Assembly (NCBI GenBank): GCA_023230565.1
Contig: JALNXD010000066.1
Span: 1 to 12,409 of the forward strand
DNA: 12,409 nucleotides
Direction: 5' to 3'
Source: Syntrophales bacterium
GTDB lineage: Bacteria > Desulfobacterota > Syntrophia > Syntrophales > UBA2210
The translations under genes and the position numbers were made by a program. The notes beneath the pieces were generated by a model. It was not told where the DNA came from. It worked only from the letters and a program-made list of their open reading frames with translations, and searched no databases. Of this stretch, positions 1 through 6,612 are shown piece by piece. Position 1 is the first letter of the stretch; the number at the start of each line of letters is the position of its first letter.

Positions 1-203
1 GTCTCTCCCGTCAGGTGAGACTTCGCCAGCATTAATTCCTGTACCTTCGGATCAGGATTCTGAGCCTCATCGTACGTCGTCCCGATCGTGTCGATACAAG
101 GCATCTGCACCTCATCGGTACGATCGATCTTCTCACCGTCGAAATAGAGGTTCCTCTTCATCTTGCCTAATGCTTCAATGTACTGCGCTTTGGTCCTTAA
201 CAT
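1..203 (-). CDS. HpaB / 4-hydroxybutyryl-CoA dehydratase family protein, N-terminal part (runs off left edge)
   Basis: About 67 N-terminal codons are visible; the rest lies beyond base 1. The translation starts MLRTKAQYIEAL and ends in KSHLTGE. This matches the N-terminus of the flavoprotein family that holds 4-hydroxyphenylacetate 3-monooxygenase and 4-hydroxybutyryl-CoA dehydratase/vinylacetyl-CoA isomerase. The conserved pieces are the 'ALGKMKRNLYFDGEKI' block and the 'SHLTGE' motif. Two ATGs lie four bases apart; the one at 203 is in frame with the conserved sequence and has GGAG about 6 nt upstream. The dehydratase converts 4-hydroxybutyryl-CoA to crotonyl-CoA with FAD and a [4Fe-4S] cluster. 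The cluster ligands lie further downstream in the protein, so dehydratase and monooxygenase cannot be separated here. The anaerobic CoA-ester context favours a dehydratase-like role, by inference. Confidence 0.8.
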   Translation of the reverse strand, partial: MLRTKAQYIEALGKMKRNLYFDGEKIDRTDEVQMPCIDTIGTTYDEAQNPDPKVQELMLAKSHLTGE

Positions 204-375
204 GCATGTCTCCTTTTCATTAGCCCCACAAAGGGTTTTTTAAACGCTCTCGTTGACTCGCTTAAAGCGTTTTTGTTAACATTTCACCGCGCGACTCGGC
301 AGCAATATTGTTGCGCCTTTGAAAAATCGCGGAAAGCTTACCATTCTATTTTAATAGTAGCAACTATAAATGAAG

Positions 376-427
376 CCGCAGCAAAAGACGCTCCCGGCAC
401 GGCGTGTTTCAAACGCTTTTGCTGCGG
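376..427. repeat. Perfect 12-bp inverted repeat with 28-nt spacer
   Basis: CCGCAGCAAAAG at 376-387 is the exact reverse complement of CTTTTGCTGCGG at 416-427. The arms could form a long stem in RNA or single-stranded DNA. Neither side is followed by a strong T-tract, so it is not a plain intrinsic terminator. It lies about 170 bp upstream of the dehydratase-like gene. It could be a leader structure or a small palindromic repeat. Confidence 0.6.
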
Positions 428-515
428 TTCTGTGGGGTCGCACTTATACGACTTGAATTTTTTACGGCCTCTTTGTTTTCCGGAGTTTACTTCCAGCCAA
501 TGCAAAGAGAGCGAG

Positions 516-552
516 CATAACTTGGAATTTGACTAATTCCGTTACAGTTATG
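516..552. repeat. Nested inverted repeat
   Basis: An inner dyad GGAATT (524-529) / AATTCC (535-540) is separated by 5 nt. An outer dyad CATAAC (516-521) / GTTATG (547-552) encloses it. The symmetry is compatible with a regulator-binding site, but no regulator can be assigned. Confidence 0.45.
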
Positions 553-569
553 AAAAAATCGAATTTAAT

Positions 570-597
570 TTGATTCCCGCCTTTTTTTAGGGATAGT
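570..597 (+). promoter_or_regulatory. Candidate sigma70-like promoter for the acyl-CoA synthetase genes
   Basis: TTGATT (570-575) and GATAGT (592-597) are 16 bp apart, each matching four consensus positions. The -10 hexamer overlaps the palindrome at 594-614, the arrangement expected of a repressed promoter. It would leave a leader of about 340 nt before the ATG at 944, so a second promoter nearer the gene is possible. Confidence 0.35.
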
Positions 598-628
598 AGA
601 CCAGTCGTCTACTAAATGTCAAGACATT
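594..628. promoter_or_regulatory. Two abutting palindromes, TetR-type operator candidate
   Basis: TAGTAGAC (594-601) and GTCTACTA (607-614) are perfect 8-bp arms around a 5-nt centre. Directly after it, AATGTC (615-620) and GACATT (623-628) form a second perfect dyad with a 2-nt centre. Arm length and spacing fit the operators of dimeric TetR-family repressors, which commonly control acyl-CoA genes. No TetR gene is in the window, so the cognate regulator is unknown. Confidence 0.5.
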
Positions 629-760
629 CTTCCAAAATATTTTATTTTATTTAGCGCTTGAATATTCCGGAGTTATCTGTTATCACCCTTTCCGTTAAAG
701 ATGGCTTTGAATTTTCAGAGCTATGATGCGTTTCGCTATTTCTCCTCGCTTCTCATACCC

Positions 761-777
761 GGATAACTGAATTATCC
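761..777. repeat. Inverted repeat GGATAA-N5-TTATCC
   Basis: Perfect 6-bp arms lie at 761-766 and 772-777, about 165 bp before the start of the first synthetase gene. Related GTTATC words occur at 673-683 (twice, one base apart) and in an inverted repeat at 4760-4784 before the aldo/keto reductase gene. The shared word may be a common regulator site, but it is short and AT-rich. Confidence 0.3.
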
Positions 778-943
778 AAGGTATTTAAGATGAAGACTTC
801 GCATATAAATCTACACTATATGGTGTTCCGCCATTCGGGCGGATCCCGTTCGCTGTTCCAACCTTTATTTTTAACCTGCTGTATCCGGATCAGGGATCAA
901 AAACATTTTACGGTTCTGCCAAGAAATCAGGAAGGAATTATAA

Positions 944-2461
944 ATGATTACATCTATTAACAGTAGCCCCTTATATAAAATCGTTAACCCTCAAAGCATT
1001 GCGTTTTTCGGGGCTTCGAATAATTTTTCCCGTATGGGTTCAATTATGCTGTCATCCGTTCAGGCGTTGGGGTATGAAGGTGCGATCTACCCGATACATC
1101 CGTCGGAAAAAACGGTTCGCGGATATAAGGCATTTAAAAGTGTTATGGATTTACCTGAGCCGGCTGATTTGGCAGTCATGGTCCTTCCCACCGATATTGT
1201 CACTGATGCGATGAGGCAATGCGGTGAACGAGGAATAAAACACGCAATCGTCGTGTCGGGAGGATTCAAGGAATCAGGATCAGCCGGCGCGGAGCTTCAG
1301 AAAGAACTGGAGGCAGTTGCCGACAACTATGGAATCCGTTTTCTTGGACCGAATTGTCTCGGTGTAGCCAATCCGCATCTAAAACTGAATCCCACGCCGA
1401 TTCCCGCCGAAGGACCCCCGGGTTTTGTAGGATTGGCATCACAGAGTGGAAGTTTTATTACCCAGATGTTCAATTATCTTTATCGCCACGGCATGGGCTT
1501 CAGTACAGCTTTGAGTGTGGGCAACGAGGCCAACATTGATATAGTCGATTGCATGGAATACCTGGGAGTGTGTCCTCACACCAGGGTTATAAGCCTGTAT
1601 ATCGAAGGTATCAATCGCGGACGCGAGTTTATCGAAACTGCAAAAGCCATCACACCGCATAAACCGATAGTTGCGCTTTATGTCGGCGGTTCCGAGGCAG
1701 GGAAAAAGGCAGGCATGTCACATACCGGTTCCATGGCTGGTCCCGATGAAGTCTATGACGGCATGTTTCGGCAGTGCGGAGTCATGCGTGCTAAAACTCT
1801 TTCGGAATTGTTTGATTTTTCATTCGCTCTGGCAAGTCTTCCGAAGCCTTCCGGAAAACGGGTTATCATTCAGACCAATTCGGGAGGACCGGGTGCAGCA
1901 GCAGCCGATTCAATAGGACGGGCGGGTTTTGAGCTGCCGATACTTTCACAAAGTACAATCGAGAAATTGAGGAAAGTGATTCCCAGGACAGCGAGTACTG
2001 ATAATCCTGTCGATATGACTTTCAGCAAAAGTCCAATGGACGATTTTTATGAGATTCCGAATATTCTCCTGCAGGAAGAAAATGCTGACATGCTTCTTAT
2101 CTATTTTATCTCGCCTGCGGTATTTTTTGAGCGGGTCCTCGCAGATTCAGGGCTCAGTGCAGACAGGATGGCTGAAGAATCGAAAAAGTTCTACGATACT
2201 CACGCACACGCTTTTTTTTCCCTGGTCCAGAAATACAAGAAGCCTGTGATAGGTTATACCTATAGAAGCCTGCAGGAACCTATAGTAAGAGATCTTCTTG
2301 ATCGGGGGGTTCCCATATATAAAGATCCTGAAAGGGCGGCGCGGGCTATGGCGGCGCTTGTTGAATATCATACTATTAAAGATAAAGTATCGGAGAAACG
2401 CATATCCGGGCGCATTATTTTCGAAGAAGCAGGTTCAGAAAAACGCGCATCTGCTCTCTGA
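944..2461 (+). CDS. NDP-forming acyl-CoA synthetase, alpha-type subunit (first of two)
   Basis: The 505-aa protein has the order of an ADP-forming acetyl-CoA synthetase alpha subunit. A CoA-binding Rossmann domain covers about residues 10-145 (IAFFGASNN near 19; GPNCLG at 135-140). The succinyl-CoA-ligase-like domain follows (GLASQSGS at 163-170, YIEG at 219-222). The phosphorylated-histidine loop SHTGS has His260. A C-terminal flavodoxin-like domain begins near 305 (TNSGGPGAAA). Enzymes of this family convert acyl-CoA, ADP and phosphate to acid, CoA and ATP through a phosphohistidine. The ATP-grasp beta domain is absent from the protein and from the window, so a partner encoded elsewhere is expected. 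The ATG at 944 follows AGGAAGG at a suitable distance. A paralogue begins 48 nt downstream. The acyl substrate cannot be told from sequence. Confidence 0.9.
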   Translation: MITSINSSPLYKIVNPQSIAFFGASNNFSRMGSIMLSSVQALGYEGAIYPIHPSEKTVRGYKAFKSVMDLPEPADLAVMVLPTDIVTDAMRQCGERGIKHAIVVSGGFKESGSAGAELQKELEAVADNYGIRFLGPNCLGVANPHLKLNPTPIPAEGPPGFVGLASQSGSFITQMFNYLYRHGMGFSTALSVGNEANIDIVDCMEYLGVCPHTRVISLYIEGINRGREFIETAKAITPHKPIVALYVGGSEAGKKAGMSHTGSMAGPDEVYDGMFRQCGVMRAKTLSELFDFSFALASLPKPSGKRVIIQTNSGGPGAAAADSIGRAGFELPILSQSTIEKLRKVIPRTASTDNPVDMTFSKSPMDDFYEIPNILLQEENADMLLIYFISPAVFFERVLADSGLSADRMAEESKKFYDTHAHAFFSLVQKYKKPVIGYTYRSLQEPIVRDLLDRGVPIYKDPERAARAMAALVEYHTIKDKVSEKRISGRIIFEEAGSEKRASAL

Positions 2462-2509
2462 CGACTTTACTGCAGGCCATGTTCAAAAAAGCTCAAGGAG
2501 GGACCGGAA

Positions 2510-3982
2510 ATGGATGAGCGCACACGCCAAGCCCTGGACCGAATGTGTGCACCCCGCGGCATGGCAATTGTGGGAGGTGTCGGCGGTATAGGTTCTTTTG
2601 GCTACAATATTGTTTTAAGTCATATTCTCTACGGTTTCCAGGGGGGACTTTATCCGGTATCTTCGAAAGGAGGATACATAGCCGGAAGGAAAGTATATCA
2701 AAATCTCGATACAATTCCGGGTCCTGTAGATTTAGCATCGATTGCGGTTCCGGCAGAAGCAGTTCCCGATATTTTAAGAGCGTGTCTCAAGAAGAATATT
2801 CCCGGCGTGCAGATTCATACTTCCGGTTTTGCTGAAGCAGGGGATGACAGAGGAAAAGCTCTCCAACAAGAATTAGAAAAGATATCCAAAAGCGGAATAA
2901 GGATCATAGGACCTAATTGTTTCGGCATTCATTGTCCTAAAGGCGGGATTACTCTTCTCCCGGGGTTCGATTATTCGAAAAAACCCGGACAGGTTTCCTT
3001 AATTTCGCAGAGCGGAGGTATCGCAAACGATTTCGCACATGAGGCGCAGCTCTCCGGTATTAATCTTAGCAAGGTGATTTCCTACGGAAACGGCTGCGAC
3101 ATGGATGCCTGCGCGCTTGTCGAGTATCTTGCAGGTGATGCGGATACCGAATTTATAGCCGGATATATAGAAGGTACGGCAGACGGAAGATCTTTCTTTG
3201 AAAAAATAAAAGAGGCATCTTCAGTGAAACCTGTTGTAATTTGGAAAGGAGGTCTCACTCCCCTGGGAAGCCGGGCAACTATGAGCCACACGGGATCTCT
3301 CGGCGGAGAAGCCAGAATGTGGAAGTCGGCACTGGAACAGGCGGGTGCTCTTGGTGTCGAGGGTCTTGATGAAATAATCGATACGCTCACGGCTCTTGTC
3401 TATCTCAAAAACAAAGGCAATAGAATAGCCTTGGCAGGCGGAGGCGGCGCTATCGGTGTTTTCAGCTCAGATCTGGCCTACAGATGGGGGTTGGAAATAC
3501 CCCCTTTCAGCAAAAAAACTCAAAAACGGCTTCGTCAACTCTTCCCGACACCGGGTAATAGTGTGCTCAATCCTCTCGATACGGGAACGCCGGCATTGCC
3601 TCTGGAAATTCTCACACCTATGATTGAAACCATTCTGGAAAAAGAAAGCTTCGACATACTGGTGGCGATTATGCTTATACACCCGCTGGAAATAGTTTTT
3701 CCCACATTTATGAAGAAAGCCGGCATAGATGCGCCGCCTCCGGGAAGTTATCTGGAATCGCTTTTGGAAACGTTTGTCCGGCTTAAGAAAAAAACAGGGA
3801 AAGATATCGTCATGGTAATTCAAAACAGGGCGCGGTTGAAAGAAAATATGGAAGCCGAATCAGTGGTGCGGTCTATCAGAGATCAGTATCAGGAAGCAGG
3901 GATTCCCGTTTTTATGGAACCGGAGCGGGCTCTCCGAGGAATCAGAAACGCTTTTAGATTAACAGCTCGCAGGCCTTCGTAA
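2510..3982 (+). CDS. NDP-forming acyl-CoA synthetase, alpha-type subunit (second of two)
   Basis: The 490-aa protein has the same alpha-subunit architecture as the upstream gene. The Rossmann domain includes GPNCFG at 134-139. The ligase domain has SLISQSGG near 163-170, YIEG at 219-222 and the catalytic loop SHTGS with His260, the same position as in the paralogue. The C-terminal domain begins near 305 (ALAGGGGAIG). The sequences are clearly divergent outside the motifs, so this is not a recent duplication. The nucleotide loop near 20-30 is glycine-rich (VGGVGGIGSFG) rather than the usual GASN type. The start at 2510 has AAGGAGGG about 7 nt upstream, a strong ribosome site. Both genes probably share a transcript. 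A heteromer of two alpha-type chains, or alternative alpha subunits for one beta, are both possible. Confidence 0.9.
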   Translation: MDERTRQALDRMCAPRGMAIVGGVGGIGSFGYNIVLSHILYGFQGGLYPVSSKGGYIAGRKVYQNLDTIPGPVDLASIAVPAEAVPDILRACLKKNIPGVQIHTSGFAEAGDDRGKALQQELEKISKSGIRIIGPNCFGIHCPKGGITLLPGFDYSKKPGQVSLISQSGGIANDFAHEAQLSGINLSKVISYGNGCDMDACALVEYLAGDADTEFIAGYIEGTADGRSFFEKIKEASSVKPVVIWKGGLTPLGSRATMSHTGSLGGEARMWKSALEQAGALGVEGLDEIIDTLTALVYLKNKGNRIALAGGGGAIGVFSSDLAYRWGLEIPPFSKKTQKRLRQLFPTPGNSVLNPLDTGTPALPLEILTPMIETILEKESFDILVAIMLIHPLEIVFPTFMKKAGIDAPPPGSYLESLLETFVRLKKKTGKDIVMVIQNRARLKENMEAESVVRSIRDQYQEAGIPVFMEPERALRGIRNAFRLTARRPS

Positions 3983-4004
3983 ATTTTTGGCACGCAAAAA
4001 TTTA
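3980..4004. terminator. AT-rich hairpin overlapping the stop codon, weak terminator candidate
   Basis: TAAATTTTTG (3980-3989) and CAAAAATTTA (3995-4004) are perfect 10-bp arms around a 5-nt loop, beginning in the TAA stop of the second synthetase gene. The stem is AT-rich and no clear T-tract follows on the + strand, so terminator strength is doubtful. It lies between converging genes. Confidence 0.4.
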
Positions 4005-4120
4005 TTGAATATTCAGACGGACTTTTCTGAAATGCAGAGTATTTTAGACCTGCTGGAATTTAGTTTGCAGCTGGCGGCTGCCGTGTATTATGTGTCACTC
4101 TCTCACACAGCATGCACCGC

Positions 4121-4558
4121 CTACTTTTTTACTATAAGAACCGGTTTATTGGCTTTGCGCACTAAATTATATGAAACTGACCCAAGAAGCATTTTGGGAA
4201 GACTGCTTGCTTTTCCCCTTGCACCTATTATAATGACAGATACGTTTTCCTCTTCCTCTATTCTAAGCATCTCTCTGCAAGGATCTCCTTTCTCAATCCG
4301 GATCCGCACTTTAAAGCCCAGCTCTTTCAGTTCCCTTTCGATTTCATCCATTTCTTTTTTCGCCTTAAGTTCCATTTCGCCCAAAATCCCGGCGACATCT
4401 TTTGTCGCAAAACGGGAGAGATCGCTCAGCCCCCGGCGATCAATAACGTGGAGAAGCACTACCTCTTCCGAGCCAGCATTCTTGAGATTTTTTACATACG
4501 CCAGCGCCCGAGCAGCTTCAACGGAAAAATCAGTCGGATACAAGATCTTTTTAAACAT
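4121..4558 (-). CDS. Universal stress protein (UspA family)
   Basis: The 145-aa protein is one complete Usp domain. The N-terminus MFKKILYPTDFS is typical of the family. VVLLHVID forms an early beta strand, and the C-terminus has the nucleotide-binding stretch GARGKASSLPKMLLGS followed by NKPVLIVKK. This approximates the ATP-binding pattern G-x2-G-x9-G-S/T, but with ten rather than nine residues before the last glycine. Usp proteins are small cytoplasmic dimers that bind ATP or other nucleotides and accumulate under stress or starvation; the exact role here is unknown. The start at 4558 has AAAGGAGGG just upstream. The gene converges with the synthetase pair and diverges from the aldo/keto reductase. 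Confidence 0.92.
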   Translation of the reverse strand: MFKKILYPTDFSVEAARALAYVKNLKNAGSEEVVLLHVIDRRGLSDLSRFATKDVAGILGEMELKAKKEMDEIERELKELGFKVRIRIEKGDPCREMLRIEEEENVSVIIIGARGKASSLPKMLLGSVSYNLVRKANKPVLIVKK

Positions 4559-4619
4559 CTTTTCCCTCCTTTGAAATCATCCGTCTCTGGATTATTGTGT
4601 GCATGTACGGTCCGTCGGC

Positions 4620-4648
4620 ATTTTCTCGTACATTTCGCAAACGGTCAA
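4620..4648 (-). promoter_or_regulatory. Candidate sigma70-like promoter of the universal stress gene
   Basis: Read on the - strand, TTGACC (4648-4643) and GAAAAT (4625-4620) are 17 bp apart, matching five and four consensus positions. Transcription would begin near 4613, giving a leader of about 55 nt. Confidence 0.45.
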
Positions 4649-4655
4649 GAAAAAA

Positions 4656-4669
4656 CTTTGATTTCAAAG
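4656..4669. promoter_or_regulatory. 14-bp palindrome upstream of the usp promoter
   Basis: CTTTGA-TT-TCAAAG is perfectly symmetric and lies 7 bp upstream of the proposed -35 box. It could be an activator or repressor site. Part of it (4659-4669) is also the exact reverse complement of 4569-4579, next to the usp ribosome site. Confidence 0.4.
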
Positions 4670-4759
4670 ATTTGGATGAATTCTTCTTGTCTGATCTGAC
4701 TCACTGTTTCAGGAAAGTCTCAAATAAAAGAATAACCCTGTGAAGGATCAAAATAAAAC

Positions 4760-4784
4760 AGTTATCGAGCAAATTGTGATAACT
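4760..4784. repeat. Inverted repeat AGTTATC-N11-GATAACT
   Basis: Perfect 7-bp arms lie at 4760-4766 and 4778-4784, about 200 bp before the aldo/keto reductase start. The arm word GTTATC/GATAAC also occurs near 673-683 and, in a variant, at 761-777. Confidence 0.35.
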
Positions 4785-4982
4785 AAATGATGTTTTCGCA
4801 TCAAATACTCAGAAGCTTCTCATGCCAGCGACGCCGGCAATATATAACGGGAGGCACGCGAAGCTTTCACATACTGCTTGTTCTTTGTAAGTTATTTGTA
4901 TATTGATGAAAGCATCACGTTTGCTGTCCTTCGTTGCAAAAAAACAACGAGGATACCATTGTACGAAAGGACTTTCAGTTCA

Positions 4983-6014
4983 ATGAAAAGAAAAATTATA
5001 CTGGGAAGAACGGGAATAGAAGTGACCAGATTAGGTTTCGGCGGTATACCGATTCAGAGAGTTTCGGAAATAGAAGCTATTGAAACCGTCATCCACGCAA
5101 TCGGGCATGGAGTCGATTTTATTGATACTTCGAGAGCTTATACGACAAGTGAAACACGTATCGGCAGGGCATTGGCCGAAGCAGGAAAAGAAGTGGTTGT
5201 TGCGACAAAGTCGCAGCAGCCCGGCGCCGATAAGATAAGAAAAGATGTTGATATTAGCCTGAAAGAACTTAAACGAGATAAGATAGAGCTTTATCAGTGC
5301 CATTTTGTCAGGGACTTAGATTCGTACCGAAAGGTTACCTCAAAAGGTGGCGCATTCGAGGGGCTTTGCAAGGCCCGTGAAGAGGGACTTATAGAACATG
5401 TAGGCATAACCAGCCACAGTATTGAGGTACTGGACCGTGCATTAGACGATGGACTTTTCGAAACCGTAATGGTCTGCTACAGCTTTCTCGAACCTAAAGC
5501 TGCGGAGTATTTTATTCCAAAGGCTCTATCCTGCGGCACGGGGGTCATTATAATGAAAGTTTTTTCCGGTGGCGTGATCGAAGAAGCATCACCCGCACTC
5601 AAATACGCACTCGCCATTGAGGGAACATTGGTAATTCCCGGCGTGGAGAATAAAGCATTGTTTGATGAAAACTGGAAAATCTTTCAGGGCGATCTGGCTC
5701 TTACGCAGGAAGAACAAAACGAAATTGATTGCCTGAGAGAAAATTTAGGCAAACAATTCTGCCGGCGCTGTGATTATTGCCAGCCCTGTCCTGAAGAAAT
5801 TCCTATCCAGCACGTACTTGGCATTAAATCCATGGTTAAAAGAATCGGACCGGCAGTCCTTGATAAAGAGTGGGTAAAGACAGCCCTGGATAAAGCCCGT
5901 GAATGTACTGAATGCGGCACGTGTAAGGAAAAATGCCCCTACGAACTCCCCATACCTGACCTCATCAAAGAAAATATCAGATGGGTAGAAAGAACATGTG
6001 GCGAAAGAAGATGA
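4983..6014 (+). CDS. Aldo/keto reductase with C-terminal Fe-S (ferredoxin-like) tail
   Basis: The 343-aa protein joins an aldo/keto reductase barrel (about 1-250) to a cysteine-rich tail. The start MKRKIILGRTGIEV and GFGGIPIQ are typical of the COG1453-type oxidoreductases. The reductase tetrad appears as Asp48, Tyr53, Lys76 and His107. The tail has Cys260, 263, 266 and 269, then Cys308, 311, 314 and 318, each set followed by Pro, enough for one or two [4Fe-4S] clusters. No signal peptide is seen, so it is cytoplasmic. The barrel suggests NAD(P)H-linked carbonyl reduction and the clusters suggest electron exchange with ferredoxin; the substrate is unknown. I chose the ATG at 4983 because family similarity starts there, with AAAGG about 12 nt upstream. 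A TTG eight codons earlier is the alternative. It converges with the FmdE-like gene. Confidence 0.88.
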   Translation: MKRKIILGRTGIEVTRLGFGGIPIQRVSEIEAIETVIHAIGHGVDFIDTSRAYTTSETRIGRALAEAGKEVVVATKSQQPGADKIRKDVDISLKELKRDKIELYQCHFVRDLDSYRKVTSKGGAFEGLCKAREEGLIEHVGITSHSIEVLDRALDDGLFETVMVCYSFLEPKAAEYFIPKALSCGTGVIIMKVFSGGVIEEASPALKYALAIEGTLVIPGVENKALFDENWKIFQGDLALTQEEQNEIDCLRENLGKQFCRRCDYCQPCPEEIPIQHVLGIKSMVKRIGPAVLDKEWVKTALDKARECTECGTCKEKCPYELPIPDLIKENIRWVERTCGERR

Positions 6015-6064
6015 CGTTGCCATAGATTTCAGCTGAATACTCTCACAGTTGCAAAACTGAATCA

Positions 6065-6604
6065 TCATACGATGAGTTCTATTTCGTGTATGCGGAGCAC
6101 GTCTTCTCCGGCCTTCCGGATCTCTGTCATGAGCAGGTCGTAATTGACTGCCGAATAAGGTTTTGTCTCAAAAAACCAGTCGTAATACTCTTTCCAGAGT
6201 TTCAGTTTTTCCGGATCAATGGATACTCTTACACCTCTTCCGCTTGTTTTATCGTAAAATGTGATCGCATATCGTCCCATATCATTAATTCTGAGTCTGC
6301 CGTTACCGACAGTGCAGGGAGTCAAGATCTGGACTGCATCGGGTAAGCAACCCCTGGTTTCACATACGGCGTCAAAAGGGGTATTCACGTTGAAGCGCTC
6401 CAGGGCGGCGAGAGTAACCATTTTCACACCCATAACCAAGCCTGGAGTTGCATTGCCGTGAAAGTTTGCAATAAGTTTTAGCGCTTCTTCATAACTGAAA
6501 GAACGGCCTTTGTAATCATGGCACCAATACAATTCCATGCATTCGGTAATCGGCTCTTTTTGCGTTTCCCTGTTGTTCTTTTTCTTGTTTTCCATATAAC
6601 ACAT
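6065..6604 (-). CDS. FmdE-family protein (formylmethanofuran dehydrogenase subunit E-like)
   Basis: The 179-aa protein is a single FmdE domain. It shows the block FHGNATPGLVMGVKM (48-62), the pair Cys81/Cys86, DAVQILTPCTVGNG (89-102) and a later GRYAITFYDK strand. In many family members the first block reads FHGHLCPG; here the second His and the Cys are replaced by Asn and Thr, so part of the usual metal-site signature is missing. There is no C-terminal zinc ribbon. FmdE proteins often sit beside molybdenum or tungsten oxidoreductase genes, but their biochemical role is not firmly established. The gene starts 8 nt after the stop of the molybdopterin oxidoreductase, so the two are surely co-transcribed. 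Either the ATG at 6604 or the one at 6595 may be used; neither has a strong ribosome site, suggesting translational coupling. Confidence 0.85.
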   Translation of the reverse strand: MCYMENKKKNNRETQKEPITECMELYWCHDYKGRSFSYEEALKLIANFHGNATPGLVMGVKMVTLAALERFNVNTPFDAVCETRGCLPDAVQILTPCTVGNGRLRINDMGRYAITFYDKTSGRGVRVSIDPEKLKLWKEYYDWFFETKPYSAVNYDLLMTEIRKAGEDVLRIHEIELIV

Positions 6605-6612
6605 ATTTCAGG

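Larger units (their letters stand above)
204..943. other. 740-bp intergenic region between divergent genes, rich in dyad symmetries
   Basis: I see no credible gene on either strand; the one open frame near 273-536 has no ribosome site and no recognisable family. The region separates the divergent dehydratase-like and acyl-CoA synthetase genes and should hold promoters for both. It contains at least six inverted repeats: 242-248/266-272, 376-387/416-427, a nested set at 516-552, 594-614, 615-628 and 761-777. A small GC-rich hairpin lies at 827-843 (arms TCCGCC/GGCGGA, loop of 5). The leader before the synthetase gene is unusually long if the promoter near 570-597 is the one used. Confidence 0.7.
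4559..4982. other. 424-bp divergent intergenic region
   Basis: No gene is seen. The region carries the promoter of the universal stress gene on the - strand, a palindrome at 4656-4669, an inverted repeat at 4760-4784, and presumably the promoter of the aldo/keto reductase on the + strand, for which I found no convincing -35/-10 pair. Codons can be read in frame upstream of the reductase start back to 4878 but do not resemble the family. Confidence 0.6.

Noticed and set aside
273..536. 87-aa open frame in the intergenic region
   Set aside because: No ribosome site, no family resemblance, cysteine- and aromatic-rich translation typical of non-coding sequence, and it runs through a perfect inverted repeat.
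3987..4010. Sigma54 promoter suggested by TGGCACG
   Set aside because: The following TTG is too far away for a -24/-12 element, and the site lies between converging genes.
3987..4574. 195-aa open frame on the + strand
   Set aside because: It is the antisense of the universal stress protein gene; its Ser/Leu-rich translation is a shadow of that well-supported gene.
4878..4982. 35-codon N-terminal extension of the aldo/keto reductase
   Set aside because: The added residues do not resemble the family, and the ATG at 4983 gives the canonical N-terminus.
6028..6059. Bidirectional terminator between the converging reductase and FmdE-like genes
   Set aside because: Only short symmetric pieces are present (TTCAGCTGAA; CAGTT/AACTG), without a GC-rich stem or T-tract.
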